A stretch of DNA of 64,000 nt from Clostridium sp. KNHs205 (GCF_000702945.1 NZ_JNLE01000005.1:124001-188000), one strand, 5' to 3'. Shown: positions 7,978-17,045, numbered from the stretch's first letter. Program-made: numbers and translations. The notes: generated by a model from the sequence alone, not told the origin.

Positions 7978-8451
7978 ATGATAAGGCTCACCAGCAGCTA
8001 TCCGGTAAGCTCTGTATATCTGCTCTAATAGTATTACTCTCATTAATTGATGGGGAAAAGTCATTTTAGAAAAACTAATCAGAGTATCCGCTCTTTTTAT
8101 CACTTCATCGCTTAAGCCGAGAGAACCTCCTATGATAAAGGTCAGATGACTCTTACCGTTTAATTTAAGCTTCTCCAGTTGATTGGAAAAGTCTACCGAA
8201 TCATACATTTTTCCTTCAATTGCAAGGGCCAGGCAATATGTCCCTTCTTTTACCTGTTTTAATATTTTTTCACCTTCGGTATTCTTGATGCGAAGCTCTT
8301 CAGCTTCACTTGCACCATCAGGTGTTTTTTCATCAGGTAACTCAATGATCTCCAATTTTGTGTAACGGCTGAGCCTTTTGGAGTATTCTGAAACTGCCTG
8401 GGTAAAATAATTCTCTTTGAGCTTTCCTACACATATAAGTGTTATTTTCAT
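7972..8451 (-). CDS. rlmH: 23S rRNA (pseudouridine1915-N3)-methyltransferase RlmH
   Basis: SPOUT-fold SAM-dependent enzyme that methylates pseudouridine 1915 in helix 69 of 23S rRNA in the assembled 70S ribosome. 159 aa is the normal length. The N-terminal MKITLICVGKLKE, the SAM-binding FIIGGSLGLSDEV and the C-terminal knot segment FPHQLMRVILLEQIYRAYRI...YHK are fully conserved. The terminal Tyr-His belongs to the active site of the family. It lies 21 bp downstream of a histidine phosphatase gene in the same orientation, so the two are probably cotranscribed. Confidence 0.97.
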   Translation of the reverse strand: MKITLICVGKLKENYFTQAVSEYSKRLSRYTKLEIIELPDEKTPDGASEAEELRIKNTEGEKILKQVKEGTYCLALAIEGKMYDSVDFSNQLEKLKLNGKSHLTFIIGGSLGLSDEVIKRADTLISFSKMTFPHQLMRVILLEQIYRAYRIAAGEPYHK

Positions 8452-8472
8452 TCATTCTTCCTACTTAAAAAT

Positions 8473-9048
8473 TTACTCACTAAAGTTAGGTTCTATTGTT
8501 TCTTCTACCAAATCTTCATTGATAAACTGATACAATACACCATTTTTTACTCTTCTGATTTTCTCTCCGGTAAACCCTCTGTTCTTTAGTTCTTTTTGGA
8601 AATTATATAACATGAAACCATGAAATACTATCAATACATTATCCTGTGACCAGTCAATCTTATCAAGAAATGCATTTATACGCCTTCTGGTACCTTCTCT
8701 GGTCTCCGGCTGACTTTTTGACTTAAAATACCAGGCTAACCTGCCGCATACATGCCAGATTTCAAAAGGCAGCTTAATTCGTTCAGTATGAATAAAGGGA
8801 GCATTATCAACTTCTCTTAAAAGCTTATCAATATGTAAATGACCGCTGTACACTTCCTTAGCTGTAGTTATTGCCCTTGGCAGATCGCTTACATAACAGA
8901 TATCCCATTTGCATCCATACATTTCTACTTTGTTCTTTATAACCCTTGACCGCTCATAATGTTCTGACCACTGACGAAACTCCTCCGAAGTCATCATTTT
9001 CTTATGGGGACAGTTTACCTTAAAATGCCTTAATAAACCAATTCTCAT
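8473..9048 (-). CDS. Histidine phosphatase-like protein with RHF in place of RHG
   Basis: 191 aa. The N-terminal MRIGLLRHFKV corresponds to the RHG catalytic motif of the histidine phosphatase superfamily, but the Gly is replaced by Phe (R7-H8-F9). Other catalytic elements appear present: R58 in SDLPRAITTAKEV and H143 in VLIVFHGFM. A longer loop (residues 80-118, rich in Trp and aromatic residues) is unusual for the family. Function is unknown; it may still be active because Gly in RHG is not itself catalytic. It is the upstream partner of rlmH. Second member of the superfamily within 3 kb. Confidence 0.75.
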   Translation of the reverse strand: MRIGLLRHFKVNCPHKKMMTSEEFRQWSEHYERSRVIKNKVEMYGCKWDICYVSDLPRAITTAKEVYSGHLHIDKLLREVDNAPFIHTERIKLPFEIWHVCGRLAWYFKSKSQPETREGTRRRINAFLDKIDWSQDNVLIVFHGFMLYNFQKELKNRGFTGEKIRRVKNGVLYQFINEDLVEETIEPNFSE

Positions 9049-9162
9049 TTGCTATACTCCTGCTACTCTCTATTACACTCCTACAATAACTATTCTATCG
9101 GCTTTTCCCTGTGAATGCAAGGACTAATTGATTTCCAGTGCATATTTGACTGTATGCTTCCT

Positions 9163-9588
9163 CTATTTATTCTTCTGAAATATCCGAAAGATAGTGTCCA
9201 TAATAAAGATTGCCAGAGCAATCATTCCTGCTATTTGAATTGTTTCATTCATATAGTGTCCGGCTTCCGTATTATTATTGGTAATCAGATTATAAACAAT
9301 TCGATACATACCAACTCCCGGCACTAAAGGAAGGATTCCTGCAATGAGAAATAATGTTACAGGAGTCTTCATAAGTCTGGCAAAGCTATGAGATATGAGC
9401 GCTACCATAAGTGCAGCAAAGAACATCCTGCCCACAACCGTCAGACCTGTTGGTTCCAGTATCAGATAAACAAACCAGCCAATAGCCCCTACAAGCCCTG
9501 CAAAACCCAGGAATTTTCTTGGAACACCAATTATTACTGCAAAAGCTACAACAGCTATAAAAGCACCTACTACCTGAATAAACATCAT
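9163..9588 (-). CDS. Threonine/serine exporter, small membrane subunit (ThrE_2/DUF3815 type)
   Basis: 141-aa integral membrane protein with four predicted helices (VVGAFIAVVAFAVIIGV, GLVGAIGWFVYLIL, MFFAALMVALISHSFARL, TLFLIAGILPLVPGVGMY). The GILPLVPGVGMYR motif is diagnostic of the C-terminal half of ThrE exporters. In many Firmicutes the two halves are separate proteins; here the larger half is encoded just upstream with a 4-bp ATGA-type overlap (9585-9588). Together they should export threonine and serine or related small molecules. Identification rests on sequence pattern and pairing. Confidence 0.88.
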   Translation of the reverse strand: MMFIQVVGAFIAVVAFAVIIGVPRKFLGFAGLVGAIGWFVYLILEPTGLTVVGRMFFAALMVALISHSFARLMKTPVTLFLIAGILPLVPGVGMYRIVYNLITNNNTEAGHYMNETIQIAGMIALAIFIMDTIFRIFQKNK

Positions 9589-10361
9589 AGGTTTATACCT
9601 CCTGCCAGTACTGAATACAATGCAATACCGATACCAATTCCAACAGCACTGGAGGCAGCCAATACAAAGGATTCAATAGCTCTTGCTCCTCCTGACATAT
9701 AATCTCCCTGAAGTGTATCCCTGATGGCATTGGTAATAGCTACTCCCGGAAGCAAGGGCATTATGGAGCCGCCAATAAGGGCATCCAACTGTATTGCTCC
9801 GCTGAGATAGTGCAGAAACAACATACTGTTTAGTGCAATAAGCACAGATGCCGTCAGATTCTTTATAAAGGTGTTTATTTTAAGTTTCATGGTTAAAATG
9901 GTGACCAGAACAATAAAGCCTCCATTTACCCCAGCTATAACACTGTTAAGCAAGTCACCTCCCAGCAATATGGTAAAAGCTGAGGAACCTACTATGGTGC
10001 AGGGATAGATCAGATAATTGCTATATTGATTTCTTGTCTTTATACTTTTCAGTTCCAGATAAGCTTCTTCTACTGACATCACTCCGGAGCAAAGGTTTCT
10101 CGATACATTATTTGTCTCAAAGATATAGGATATATTAGTTACACGATTGTCCACTCTTTTCACCAGGCTGATTCCATCAATTCCTGTGTCATCAAGACAT
10201 AAAAAAATACCTGTAGGTGTGACAAAGGCTTCTGTCCTCTCAAGCCCTGATATCTTAAGAATCCTGCTCATAGTATCTTCCACTCTGTAGGTCTCTGCTC
10301 CGCTTACTAACATTATCTCTCCTGCCAGCATGGCAGTATCCGCTAATAACTTATAATTCAT
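9585..10361 (-). CDS. Threonine/serine exporter, large subunit (ThrE N-terminal, DUF1212 type)
   Basis: 258 aa. The cytosolic N-terminal domain has the family pattern LLADTAMLAGEIMLVSGAETYRVE, followed by VTPTGIFL. Five or so membrane helices follow, with the MPLLPGVAITNAIRDTLQGDYMSGGAR motif of ThrE proteins near residue 200-225. The gene overlaps the small subunit gene by 4 bp, so both are translated from one mRNA and form one transporter. Expression signals: ATG at 10361; I saw no strong promoter in the 200-bp upstream gap. Confidence 0.9.
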   Translation of the reverse strand: MNYKLLADTAMLAGEIMLVSGAETYRVEDTMSRILKISGLERTEAFVTPTGIFLCLDDTGIDGISLVKRVDNRVTNISYIFETNNVSRNLCSGVMSVEEAYLELKSIKTRNQYSNYLIYPCTIVGSSAFTILLGGDLLNSVIAGVNGGFIVLVTILTMKLKINTFIKNLTASVLIALNSMLFLHYLSGAIQLDALIGGSIMPLLPGVAITNAIRDTLQGDYMSGGARAIESFVLAASSAVGIGIGIALYSVLAGGINL

Positions 10362-10509
10362 GGTATATAGAAGCTCCGTTCTTTCATCTTAATAAAAATG
10401 CCTGCTATTTATCTTTATTATCTTCACTCTTCACTTACAAATTCAATTTATAGTGTTTAGTAAGTAATATTTTTATTTTATATCAGAAATATAAATCTGT
10501 ACATTAGAT

Positions 10510-10539
10510 AAGGACAAGCTGCATTGTCAGCTCGTCCTT
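10510..10539 (-). terminator. Terminator downstream of the PH-domain protein gene
   Basis: Arms at 10510-10521 and 10528-10539 pair over 12 bp (one G-U in minus-strand RNA) around a 6-nt loop. It lies 30 bp after the stop at 10569. The U-tract is modest. Confidence 0.6.
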
Positions 10540-10568
10540 TATTTATCTCTTAATGTCTTTATTAAGAA

Positions 10569-10907
10569 TTATATTTCCATTGTGTGTAATGCTCTTCTTT
10601 TACGCCTGGCTTCTTCAGATGCAGTTAAAAGGAAGTCCTTAATTTCTGAAGTCCTCTTAATATGCAGGATCTTAAGTTCAGGATGTGTTGTATCTCCTGT
10701 GTAACAAGTAAGGGAGCCAAGACCATAGATTCTTTCCCAAAAACTTTTTGTGAGTTTAACATCCTGGACCTTATACATAAATGCATCATCAACTGTAATA
10801 CTTAAAAATCCGCTTGTTATGGTTATCTTGTCATCAGTGATTGTATAAGAGGTAAAGGATAAAGGAAGTCCGAATAACTTCGAACGCTTCTTTTCTGTAT
10901 AAATCAT
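10569..10907 (-). CDS. Bacterial PH-domain protein (YdbT/DUF304-like)
   Basis: 112 aa. The pattern YTITDDKITITSGFLSITVDDAFMYKVQDVKLTKSFWERIYGLGSLTCYTGD is the typical core of the bPH_2 (DUF304) fold, including the conserved segment V-x-L-x-x-S-F-x-x-R-x-x-G-x-G-x-L. There is no membrane helix, unlike the YdbS/YdbT proteins, so this is a stand-alone cytosolic domain. Its role is unknown. It is encoded downstream of a lipoprotein gene and a two-component system in the same direction, 24 bp from the lipoprotein gene. Confidence 0.82.
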   Translation of the reverse strand: MIYTEKKRSKLFGLPLSFTSYTITDDKITITSGFLSITVDDAFMYKVQDVKLTKSFWERIYGLGSLTCYTGDTTHPELKILHIKRTSEIKDFLLTASEEARRKRRALHTMEI

Positions 10908-10931
10908 TGCTTTGCTCCTTTAAGGATTTCA

Positions 10932-11684
10932 TTATTCGTTCAAATCTATAATTGCTTTTTGCCCATTAAGTGAAATACTTAGAGTGAGTCCGTCGGTTTT
11001 CAAATTTTCAGGCACATCAAATAATAAAACTGCATCATCGGATTTACCGCTTTTCAGAGTGAGATTCAAGTATTTCAAATCCGTATCCAGTAAAGTTACC
11101 ATAGGGGAATAAGACTTTCCGTCCTTCGTGCTCAGCTTATAGGCAATATGTATCTTTTCCAGATTGACTTTCACTGAACTCTTGGATTTATTCGATACCT
11201 TAAAGTTTACAGCAAGTAGCTTATTGCCTGAGGTCGGTGTAAGGGTAAAGTACGCGTCTCTCTGTGCATAACTTGATTGCAGTTTGAAGTCGGTATACTT
11301 AAGCTGGTATTTATTATCACTGATAATTTTGTAAAATTCCTCATAGCTTAAATTGCTTTTTTCAGTTTCAGTATTTTTTGTACCTGTACTATTACCGGTA
11401 GTAACAGCACCTTTATTTGTATCCTGCTTGTCTGTGGCAGTTTTTGCTGTGTTTTCTTCTTTTGTTGTATTGCTTTCGTTTATAACAGTCCCATTTTTTT
11501 GCTCCTCTTTCGTATCCTCCGGATAAATCAGAGCTTCCTTATAATTGTCAGTATATCTTAACACGGAACCTGCCATATATTCCGCAATAACATCACTTTG
11601 CTGATCTGATAAATCAGTCATTTTCGCACAGCCTGTAAACATCATTCCACAAAACAAGGTAAGTATTAAAAGTGGTTTTTTCAT
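10932..11684 (-). CDS. Lipoprotein with a DUF4352-like immunoglobulin-type domain
   Basis: 250 aa. Residues 1-19 are a lipoprotein signal (FTGC, Cys19). Residues about 55-115 are a low-complexity linker rich in Thr, Asn, Lys and Glu. The C-terminal half (about 135-250: NKLLAVNFKVSNKSKSSVKVNL ... LLFDVPENLKTDGLTLSI) has the beta-sandwich pattern of DUF4352/telomeric-repeat-factor-like secreted domains. It would sit on the outer face of the membrane. It follows the histidine kinase gene and could be part of the same envelope-stress unit, but this is inference from position. Confidence 0.78.
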   Translation of the reverse strand: MKKPLLILTLFCGMMFTGCAKMTDLSDQQSDVIAEYMAGSVLRYTDNYKEALIYPEDTKEEQKNGTVINESNTTKEENTAKTATDKQDTNKGAVTTGNSTGTKNTETEKSNLSYEEFYKIISDNKYQLKYTDFKLQSSYAQRDAYFTLTPTSGNKLLAVNFKVSNKSKSSVKVNLEKIHIAYKLSTKDGKSYSPMVTLLDTDLKYLNLTLKSGKSDDAVLLFDVPENLKTDGLTLSISLNGQKAIIDLNE

Positions 11685-11730
11685 CTTTGGCTCCCATCTG
11701 CGTATTATAGCACGCTTATAAAATCAGGGG

Positions 11731-11754
11731 GAGTGAAAGTCATTTCTTTCACTC
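11731..11754. other. Hairpin between kinase and lipoprotein genes
   Basis: GAGTGAAAG (11731-11739) and CTTTCACTC (11746-11754) form a 9-bp perfect stem. The string TTCTTTCACTCTTCAT that includes the right arm recurs at about 45627, and TTCTTTCACTCTT at 17203. Confidence 0.4.
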
Positions 11755-11858
11755 TTCATCCTCCGTAGTAAGTATATGTGAATATATAATACCACTATTT
11801 ACAAAAATGGGCAATGCCAAAATTAAAAACTCTTGCTTTTTTGTGACGAAAGTCCCTG

Positions 11859-13448
11859 TTACACATTCGTATCCAGTTCAAACCAGAATTCTACGCCGTT
11901 TTCATGATTGATTGCACCGCATTTTCTGTTATGGGAATCCATTATAGCTTTTACGATGGACAGTCCGATGCCGCTGCCGCCGTATTCCCTGGTTCTGGCT
12001 TTATCTACCTTATAGAACTTGATCCAGATATTTTCAATATCCTCCTCCGGTATAGGAGTACCGGTATTAAAGACGGCCACTCTTACCACCTCTCCCATTT
12101 GGATGAACTTAACTTCTATTATTCGTGGACCATCCACATGATTCAAGGCATTGCTGATGTAATTAGTAAGTACTTCTTCTATCATATATTCATCAGCCCA
12201 TACATATAAAGACTCCGTCTCTTCAAAATGCATGGTGGCTTTTTTCTGTTCCAGCAGTATTTCTGTGGAATGAATCACCGATTTAACCAAGGCTGTCAGA
12301 TCAAAACGTTCAATATTTGGCTGGTTATTACCAAATTCAATCTGATTTAAGGATAACAGTTTCTTTACCATGCTATTCATCTTCTGTGCTTCATCAATGA
12401 TAACCTCGCAATAGAAATCCTTACTTTCCTGATCTTCACTGATATTATCCTTAAGACCTTCTGCATATCCCTGTATCAAGGCTATTGGTGTCTTTAATTC
12501 ATGGGTTACATTGGATAAAAAGTCTTTACGCATCTCATCTATCTGAACCTTGTTCTGTATATCAGAAAGCAGCTCATTATTGGCACTCTTTAGTTCTGAA
12601 ATCGTACTTTCCAGCTTCTCCGATAATACATTAATACTGCCCCCTAATTCACCTAATTCATCCTCTGTGTCAACCTCGTACTTAACATTGAAATCTAAGT
12701 CACTCATCTTCTTTGCGATTCCTGCCAGCTGAAGAATTGGACCGGTGAATTTCTTGCTTATCCAAAGCATTACAAGAATTGATATAATTACTGCAATTAC
12801 ACCTACATAAGCAAGGAATTGATTGGCAACCGCCACACTTTCTCTCATGGTCTCCAGATTAGTTTCGATATAAATAAAGCTCTTACCTTCCGTATGGCCA
12901 AGAAGCCTTAAATAATTTGTGTTGACTCTTGCATCATACTCTTTGAAAACGAAATACTCCCCCATATCCTTAACAATTTCATTATCCGTCATTAATTTGG
13001 AATAAACTTTTGCCATTAACTGGCCATAACGTTCTTTATTGGCAAGGGATGCATTTTTTGCGGAGTACCACTCCTTATTTTCATACCATATATATGTTTC
13101 GGTATTTATAACAAACACATTTATATTGCGGTACTCTGTAACCTTTTCCATGTTAAGATTATCTTGGGCAGTCAGATTATTCGTATCAATGGTTTCATAA
13201 ACAGCTTTTATGTCCTTATAGGTTTTTCCAAGGCTGGCAACCTTACTGTTTATATAATATTCCTGTAAAAAGGATCGGTTTAATACCCATAGTATTCCTA
13301 TGGTAGCTGTAATCAGTATTGCAAGGGTCAGAGTAAGTTTTATTCTGATAGATTTTAAATTCATGGATTTTATTATTTTTTGTTTCATAAGCCGATCATT
13401 CCAGTCTTTTAATTTTATATCGAAGCTATCATGGTTAATCGATTTCAA
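11859..13448 (-). CDS. Sensor histidine kinase (HAMP, HisKA, HATPase_c)
   Basis: Membrane kinase paired with the response regulator upstream. From the longest start: helix 1 at about 37-57, an extracellular sensor of about 150 aa, helix 2 at about 209-230, HAMP at about 231-283, HisKA with the phospho-accepting His316 (FLSNVTHELKTP), then HATPase_c with N box (VLTNYISNALNHV) and G2-type box (YGGSGIGLSIVKAI). The TTG at 13448 overlaps the regulator stop region by 14 bp, suggesting coupling, but its Shine-Dalgarno is weak. Starts at Met21 (13388) or Met29 are possible. The signal it senses is not evident. Confidence 0.92.
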   Translation of the reverse strand: MKSINHDSFDIKLKDWNDRLMKQKIIKSMNLKSIRIKLTLTLAILITATIGILWVLNRSFLQEYYINSKVASLGKTYKDIKAVYETIDTNNLTAQDNLNMEKVTEYRNINVFVINTETYIWYENKEWYSAKNASLANKERYGQLMAKVYSKLMTDNEIVKDMGEYFVFKEYDARVNTNYLRLLGHTEGKSFIYIETNLETMRESVAVANQFLAYVGVIAVIISILVMLWISKKFTGPILQLAGIAKKMSDLDFNVKYEVDTEDELGELGGSINVLSEKLESTISELKSANNELLSDIQNKVQIDEMRKDFLSNVTHELKTPIALIQGYAEGLKDNISEDQESKDFYCEVIIDEAQKMNSMVKKLLSLNQIEFGNNQPNIERFDLTALVKSVIHSTEILLEQKKATMHFEETESLYVWADEYMIEEVLTNYISNALNHVDGPRIIEVKFIQMGEVVRVAVFNTGTPIPEEDIENIWIKFYKVDKARTREYGGSGIGLSIVKAIMDSHNRKCGAINHENGVEFWFELDTNV

Positions 13449-14109
13449 ATTTATAACCCATTCCCCAAATTGTCTTTATATATTCTCCCTTTTCACCCAT
13501 TTTGCTTCTCAGTTTCTTAACATGGGTATCAATGGTTCTGGCATCTCCAAAATAATCATAATTCCATACATTATTCAGTATTCTCTCTCTGGATAATGCT
13601 ACGCCCTGATTCCTGATAAAATAACTCAGAAGTTCAAATTCTTTAGAACTCAGATCGATTGCTTCGTTATCTATCTTTACCATATGGGCAGCCTTATCAA
13701 GTACGATACCTCCTACCTCCACGATACCTTCTTCTAAGGCATTGGTCCTTCTAAGGATAGCCTCAACTCTTGCTACCAGGATTTTGGGACTGAAGGGCTT
13801 TGAGATATATTCATCAACACCAAGCTCAAAGCCTAATAACTCGTCCTTCTCATCGCTCTTAGCCGTAAGCATTATAATTGGTACCTGGGAATACTGTCTG
13901 ATTTCCCTGCACACCTGCCAGCCATCCATTTTGGGCATCATGACATCCAATATGATCAGAGAAATGTCTTTAATGTTAAAGAACATATCAACAGCCTGTT
14001 CACCATTTTCTGCTTCATATACCTCATAATTTTTCTTACTCAAAAAGTCCTTAACAAGTTTACGCATTCTGCTTTCATCGTCAACTACCAAAACCTTCAA
14101 TTTATCCAT
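13435..14109 (-). CDS. OmpR/PhoB-family response regulator
   Basis: 224 aa. Receiver domain with acidic pocket D10-D11, phospho-acceptor D55 (LIILDVMMPKMDGW) and conserved Lys in IIMLTAKSDEKDE; the C-terminal winged helix (SSKEFELLSYFIRNQ ... RTIDTHVKKLRSKM ... IKTIWGMGYKF) binds DNA. It is the first gene of a kinase operon (13435-11859) and overlaps the kinase start. Targets are unknown; the downstream lipoprotein gene is a natural candidate. Confidence 0.95.
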   Translation of the reverse strand: MDKLKVLVVDDESRMRKLVKDFLSKKNYEVYEAENGEQAVDMFFNIKDISLIILDVMMPKMDGWQVCREIRQYSQVPIIMLTAKSDEKDELLGFELGVDEYISKPFSPKILVARVEAILRRTNALEEGIVEVGGIVLDKAAHMVKIDNEAIDLSSKEFELLSYFIRNQGVALSRERILNNVWNYDYFGDARTIDTHVKKLRSKMGEKGEYIKTIWGMGYKFEID

Positions 14110-14313
14110 GGTTACCTCTCTTCTGAATATTAGCCGGACGCCTTATTCGTCTATCACTTTTATATTATTCTTTCGCCTGTCTTTCACTGAAAATACCTTT
14201 CCGCCGCGCTTACCTTCCCACCTTGTATGTATTACCTTCGTCAAAGACAGATTATCCGCTGTTTGTGGCTTAATTATAACAGATATTTATGAAAAAAGTA
14301 TGTTTTTCCTCCT

Positions 14314-14345
14314 AAAAAAGACTGCCAAAACCGGCAGTCTTTTTT
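14314..14345 (-). terminator. Rho-independent terminator of the cyclophilin gene
   Basis: AAAAAAGACTGCC (14314-14326) and GGCAGTCTTTTTT (14333-14345) flank a 6-nt loop. Both strands show a U-tract, so it may act in both directions. Confidence 0.85.
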
Positions 14346-14348
14346 ATA

Positions 14349-15074
14349 TTATTTACCATATTCAGATACAATAATCTTTTCAATTATTACATCCGAAACA
14401 GGTTTATCATTTTCATCTGTGGCTGTTCCGGCAATTGCATCCAGAACCTCAAGTCCTTCATATACTTGTCCGAAAACCGTATGAGCACGGTAAAGCCAGG
14501 GTGTTCCTCCATTCTTAGAATAACCCTCAATGGCATCATCATTATAAGCAGTGCCCATCTGCTGTGTAATGGAGGCTAAAGTTGCCTCATCATAAGTGTC
14601 CTTCGCCTGAACGATAAAGAACTGGCTTCCGTTGGTATTAGCACCGCTGTTAGCCATACAGAGTGCTCCGCGGTAGGGCTGCAGGTTGTCTGAGAACTCA
14701 TCTTCAAAGTTCTCTCCCCAGATGCTCTCACCGGCCATCCCGGTTCCGGTAGGATCCCCTCCCTGAATCATAAAGTTATCCATAACCCTATGGAAGGTTA
14801 AACCATCATAATATCCGTCTTTTGCATGAGTTATAAAATTTTCCACTGACTTTGGTGCTTCTTCATTAAAAAACTTCACGTGAATGGAACCAAAGCCTTC
14901 TATTACTAATTCAGCTACTGTCTCGCCTTTTTTGGGTTCAGCCAACTGTTCTTTATAACCTGTTACAGCTGAGCCTCCTCCTGCTGTATTCCCTTTTCTT
15001 AAAGCAAATCCGACTGCAACTGCTCCAATGATGACTATTAAGGCAACTAAAATAGTGATGTGACTCTTCTTCAT
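14349..15074 (-). CDS. Peptidyl-prolyl cis-trans isomerase, cyclophilin type, membrane-anchored
   Basis: 241 aa. An N-terminal membrane segment (residues about 7-25, ITILVALIVIIGAVAVGFAL) anchors the protein with the catalytic domain outside. The cyclophilin domain shows GYYDGLTFHRVMDNFMIQGGD, with the catalytic Arg in FHRV, then CMANSGANTNGSQFFI and the C-terminal HTVFGQVYEGLEVLDAI. It should speed proline isomerisation in exported proteins. It carries an extra insertion around residues 165-195 (ASITQQMGTAYNDDAIEGYS), common in Lachnospiraceae cyclophilins as far as I recall. Confidence 0.94.
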   Translation of the reverse strand: MKKSHITILVALIVIIGAVAVGFALRKGNTAGGGSAVTGYKEQLAEPKKGETVAELVIEGFGSIHVKFFNEEAPKSVENFITHAKDGYYDGLTFHRVMDNFMIQGGDPTGTGMAGESIWGENFEDEFSDNLQPYRGALCMANSGANTNGSQFFIVQAKDTYDEATLASITQQMGTAYNDDAIEGYSKNGGTPWLYRAHTVFGQVYEGLEVLDAIAGTATDENDKPVSDVIIEKIIVSEYGK

Positions 15075-15194
15075 ATTGTACTTATTCCTTTCTCCTTCTC
15101 TTTTCCAAACAAACTATATAAGACAATTACTGCTCAAATATTCATGATACCACAGGAAAACAACATCGTCAAACAAGACCTTATCTGCAAAACC

Positions 15195-15842
15195 CTATTT
15201 GGTTGTCAGCTGTTTGCCTAATTCAAAAGCAGCTTTTAAATCCAGGGGGAATTGCTCTTTCCGAACCTTCTCTTTTTCTTCTACCGAGAAGCGGCTGGCA
15301 TTGTATTTATCATAATCCTTGAACTGATAGGTGTTACAGGATAACAGTATTTGAGATTCTGCTTTTAAAAGCCCTCCGATAATTTTCTGATTTCTTTCAG
15401 CGATCACTTTATAGCCCAGACTATCATATTGTTCCAGTGGTACATTCATGGTATAGATAAAGGCTGAGGGAATACTTTCCTTTAAGATTTCTCTCTCTCC
15501 TTTATTATAGGACAGAATAGGGAAAAGCAGTCTTTCTAAAAAAGATCTGACTTCACCGGTTACATCTGAAAAATAAATAGGTGAGCCGATTAGTAGCGCA
15601 TCACATTTTAATATTTCTTCTAATACCTCTTTCAGATCATCTTTTATTACACAAAGGCCTTTACAGTCTTTTCCTTTCTTCTTACAGGCAAAACAGCTGA
15701 CACAGCCGGTAAATTCCATATCATAGAGGTTATAGATTTTAGTCTTTGCACCGTTCTCTTTTGCTCCCTCCAATGCACTTTTTAACATTTCAGCTGTATT
15801 CCCATGTTTTCTGGGGCTCCCATTAATTGCTATAACTTTCAT
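15195..15842 (-). CDS. Flavodoxin-fold NAD(P)H-dependent FMN reductase / iron-sulfur flavoprotein
   Basis: 215 aa from ATG 15842, chosen because AAGGAGGAAGAGTGAAT precedes it; the upstream in-frame extension to 15905 has no role. The flavodoxin-like fold is shown by MKVIAINGSPRKHGNTAEML (FMN phosphate loop) and LLIGSPIYFSDVTGEVRSFLERL. The Cys cluster CVSCFACKKKGKDCKGLC at about residues 47-64 is the compact cysteine motif of iron-sulfur flavoproteins that can hold a 4Fe-4S cluster. It acts as a cytosolic electron-transfer flavoprotein; its partner is unknown. The gene is alone and divergent from the next gene. Confidence 0.9.
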   Translation of the reverse strand: MKVIAINGSPRKHGNTAEMLKSALEGAKENGAKTKIYNLYDMEFTGCVSCFACKKKGKDCKGLCVIKDDLKEVLEEILKCDALLIGSPIYFSDVTGEVRSFLERLLFPILSYNKGEREILKESIPSAFIYTMNVPLEQYDSLGYKVIAERNQKIIGGLLKAESQILLSCNTYQFKDYDKYNASRFSVEEKEKVRKEQFPLDLKAAFELGKQLTTK

Positions 15843-16112
15843 ATTCACTCTTCCTCCTTGTTTTCCTTTTATATTACTTTTAACCTGTACTTCAGATATT
15901 ACCAATCAGCTAAAGTTAATCTTCTTAAGTGTAGGATTAAATAGTTTCTTCTCTTTGTATGGTATATTTTTACTCATTTTATAATTTCCCGTATCTGCCT
16001 GTCAAGCTTTATTGGAGGATCAACCCACAGATTTATCACAGTTTGCTAACAGACTGAACATAATATTCCTCTATACTGAGGTTATCTATTTTAATTGAAA
16101 GGAGCTGCTGCT

Positions 16113-17045
16113 TTGCAAACGAAAAAAACAACCAGGAAAGCTACTAAGAAACCCTTCATAATTCTTATTCTTGCATTAATACTTATTGCCTTACTGCTTT
16201 ATATGGCAGCCGACCGTTATCTTATCAAACATGTAAAAGTTGAAAACGCTCTTGATACCACAGACACAGGGACAGAGGATTCCCGGACAGATTATACCGC
16301 AGATGACTGGAATTATTCCAGTGATACGGTATCAATTCAGATAAAAAAAGTATCTGCCGGAACCGGTGCAGATACCATTACCTATTATACGGCAGACGTA
16401 ATCCTAAAAGCTTCAACAAGTTTAAAATCTGCCTTTGCGGATAACAAATTCGGCCAGAATATAATCGAATACACCTCTGAAATCGCAGAGGCCAATAATG
16501 CCATCTTTGCTATAAACGGTGATTACTATGGTTTCAGAGAGGATGGAATCATCATAAGAAATGGAAAAATATTTCGGGATAGCCCCGCAAGAACAGGTCT
16601 GGCCTTTTATTCTGACGGTACTATGAAAATATATGATGAGACATCCACTACTGCACAGGAATTAGTGGATGCCGGAGTAATGCAGACCCTGTCCTTCGGG
16701 CCTGCTCTTGTTACAGATAGTATGGCTGTCTCGAATCTTGGTAAAGTGGAAATTGATACAAACTTTGGCAACCATTCCATACAAGGCTCCAATCCCAGAA
16801 CCGGTGTAGGTATTATCAGCCCTAACCACTATGTATTTGTTGTAGTGGATGGACGCAGCAGTGGCTACAGTAAAGGCATGTCCCTGGAGGAATTTGCAGA
16901 TCTCTTTGTAAGCCTTAACTGCACCGAGGCTTATAACCTGGACGGGGGCGGCTCCTCTACCATGTACTTTATGGGCAGGGTTGTTAATAATCCTCTTGGT
17001 AAAGGTAAAGAGCGCGGTGTCAGTGATATTCTCTATATCGGCTAA
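16113..17045 (+). CDS. Exported phosphodiester glycosidase family protein (NAGPA domain)
   Basis: 310 aa from the TTG at 16113, which sits 8 nt after AAAGGAG; the in-frame TTG at 16095 lies upstream of that site. One N-terminal membrane helix (FIILILALILIALLLYMA) anchors an extracytoplasmic domain of the phosphodiester glycosidase family (NAGPA). Diagnostic segments are AIFAINGDYYGFREDGIIIRNG, NPRTGVGII and NLDGGGSSTMYF. Family members cleave or remodel sugar phosphodiester bonds, often in cell-wall polymers. The neighbouring GT2-GtrA gene also points to surface polysaccharide metabolism. Confidence 0.9.
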   Translation: MQTKKTTRKATKKPFIILILALILIALLLYMAADRYLIKHVKVENALDTTDTGTEDSRTDYTADDWNYSSDTVSIQIKKVSAGTGADTITYYTADVILKASTSLKSAFADNKFGQNIIEYTSEIAEANNAIFAINGDYYGFREDGIIIRNGKIFRDSPARTGLAFYSDGTMKIYDETSTTAQELVDAGVMQTLSFGPALVTDSMAVSNLGKVEIDTNFGNHSIQGSNPRTGVGIISPNHYVFVVVDGRSSGYSKGMSLEEFADLFVSLNCTEAYNLDGGGSSTMYFMGRVVNNPLGKGKERGVSDILYIG

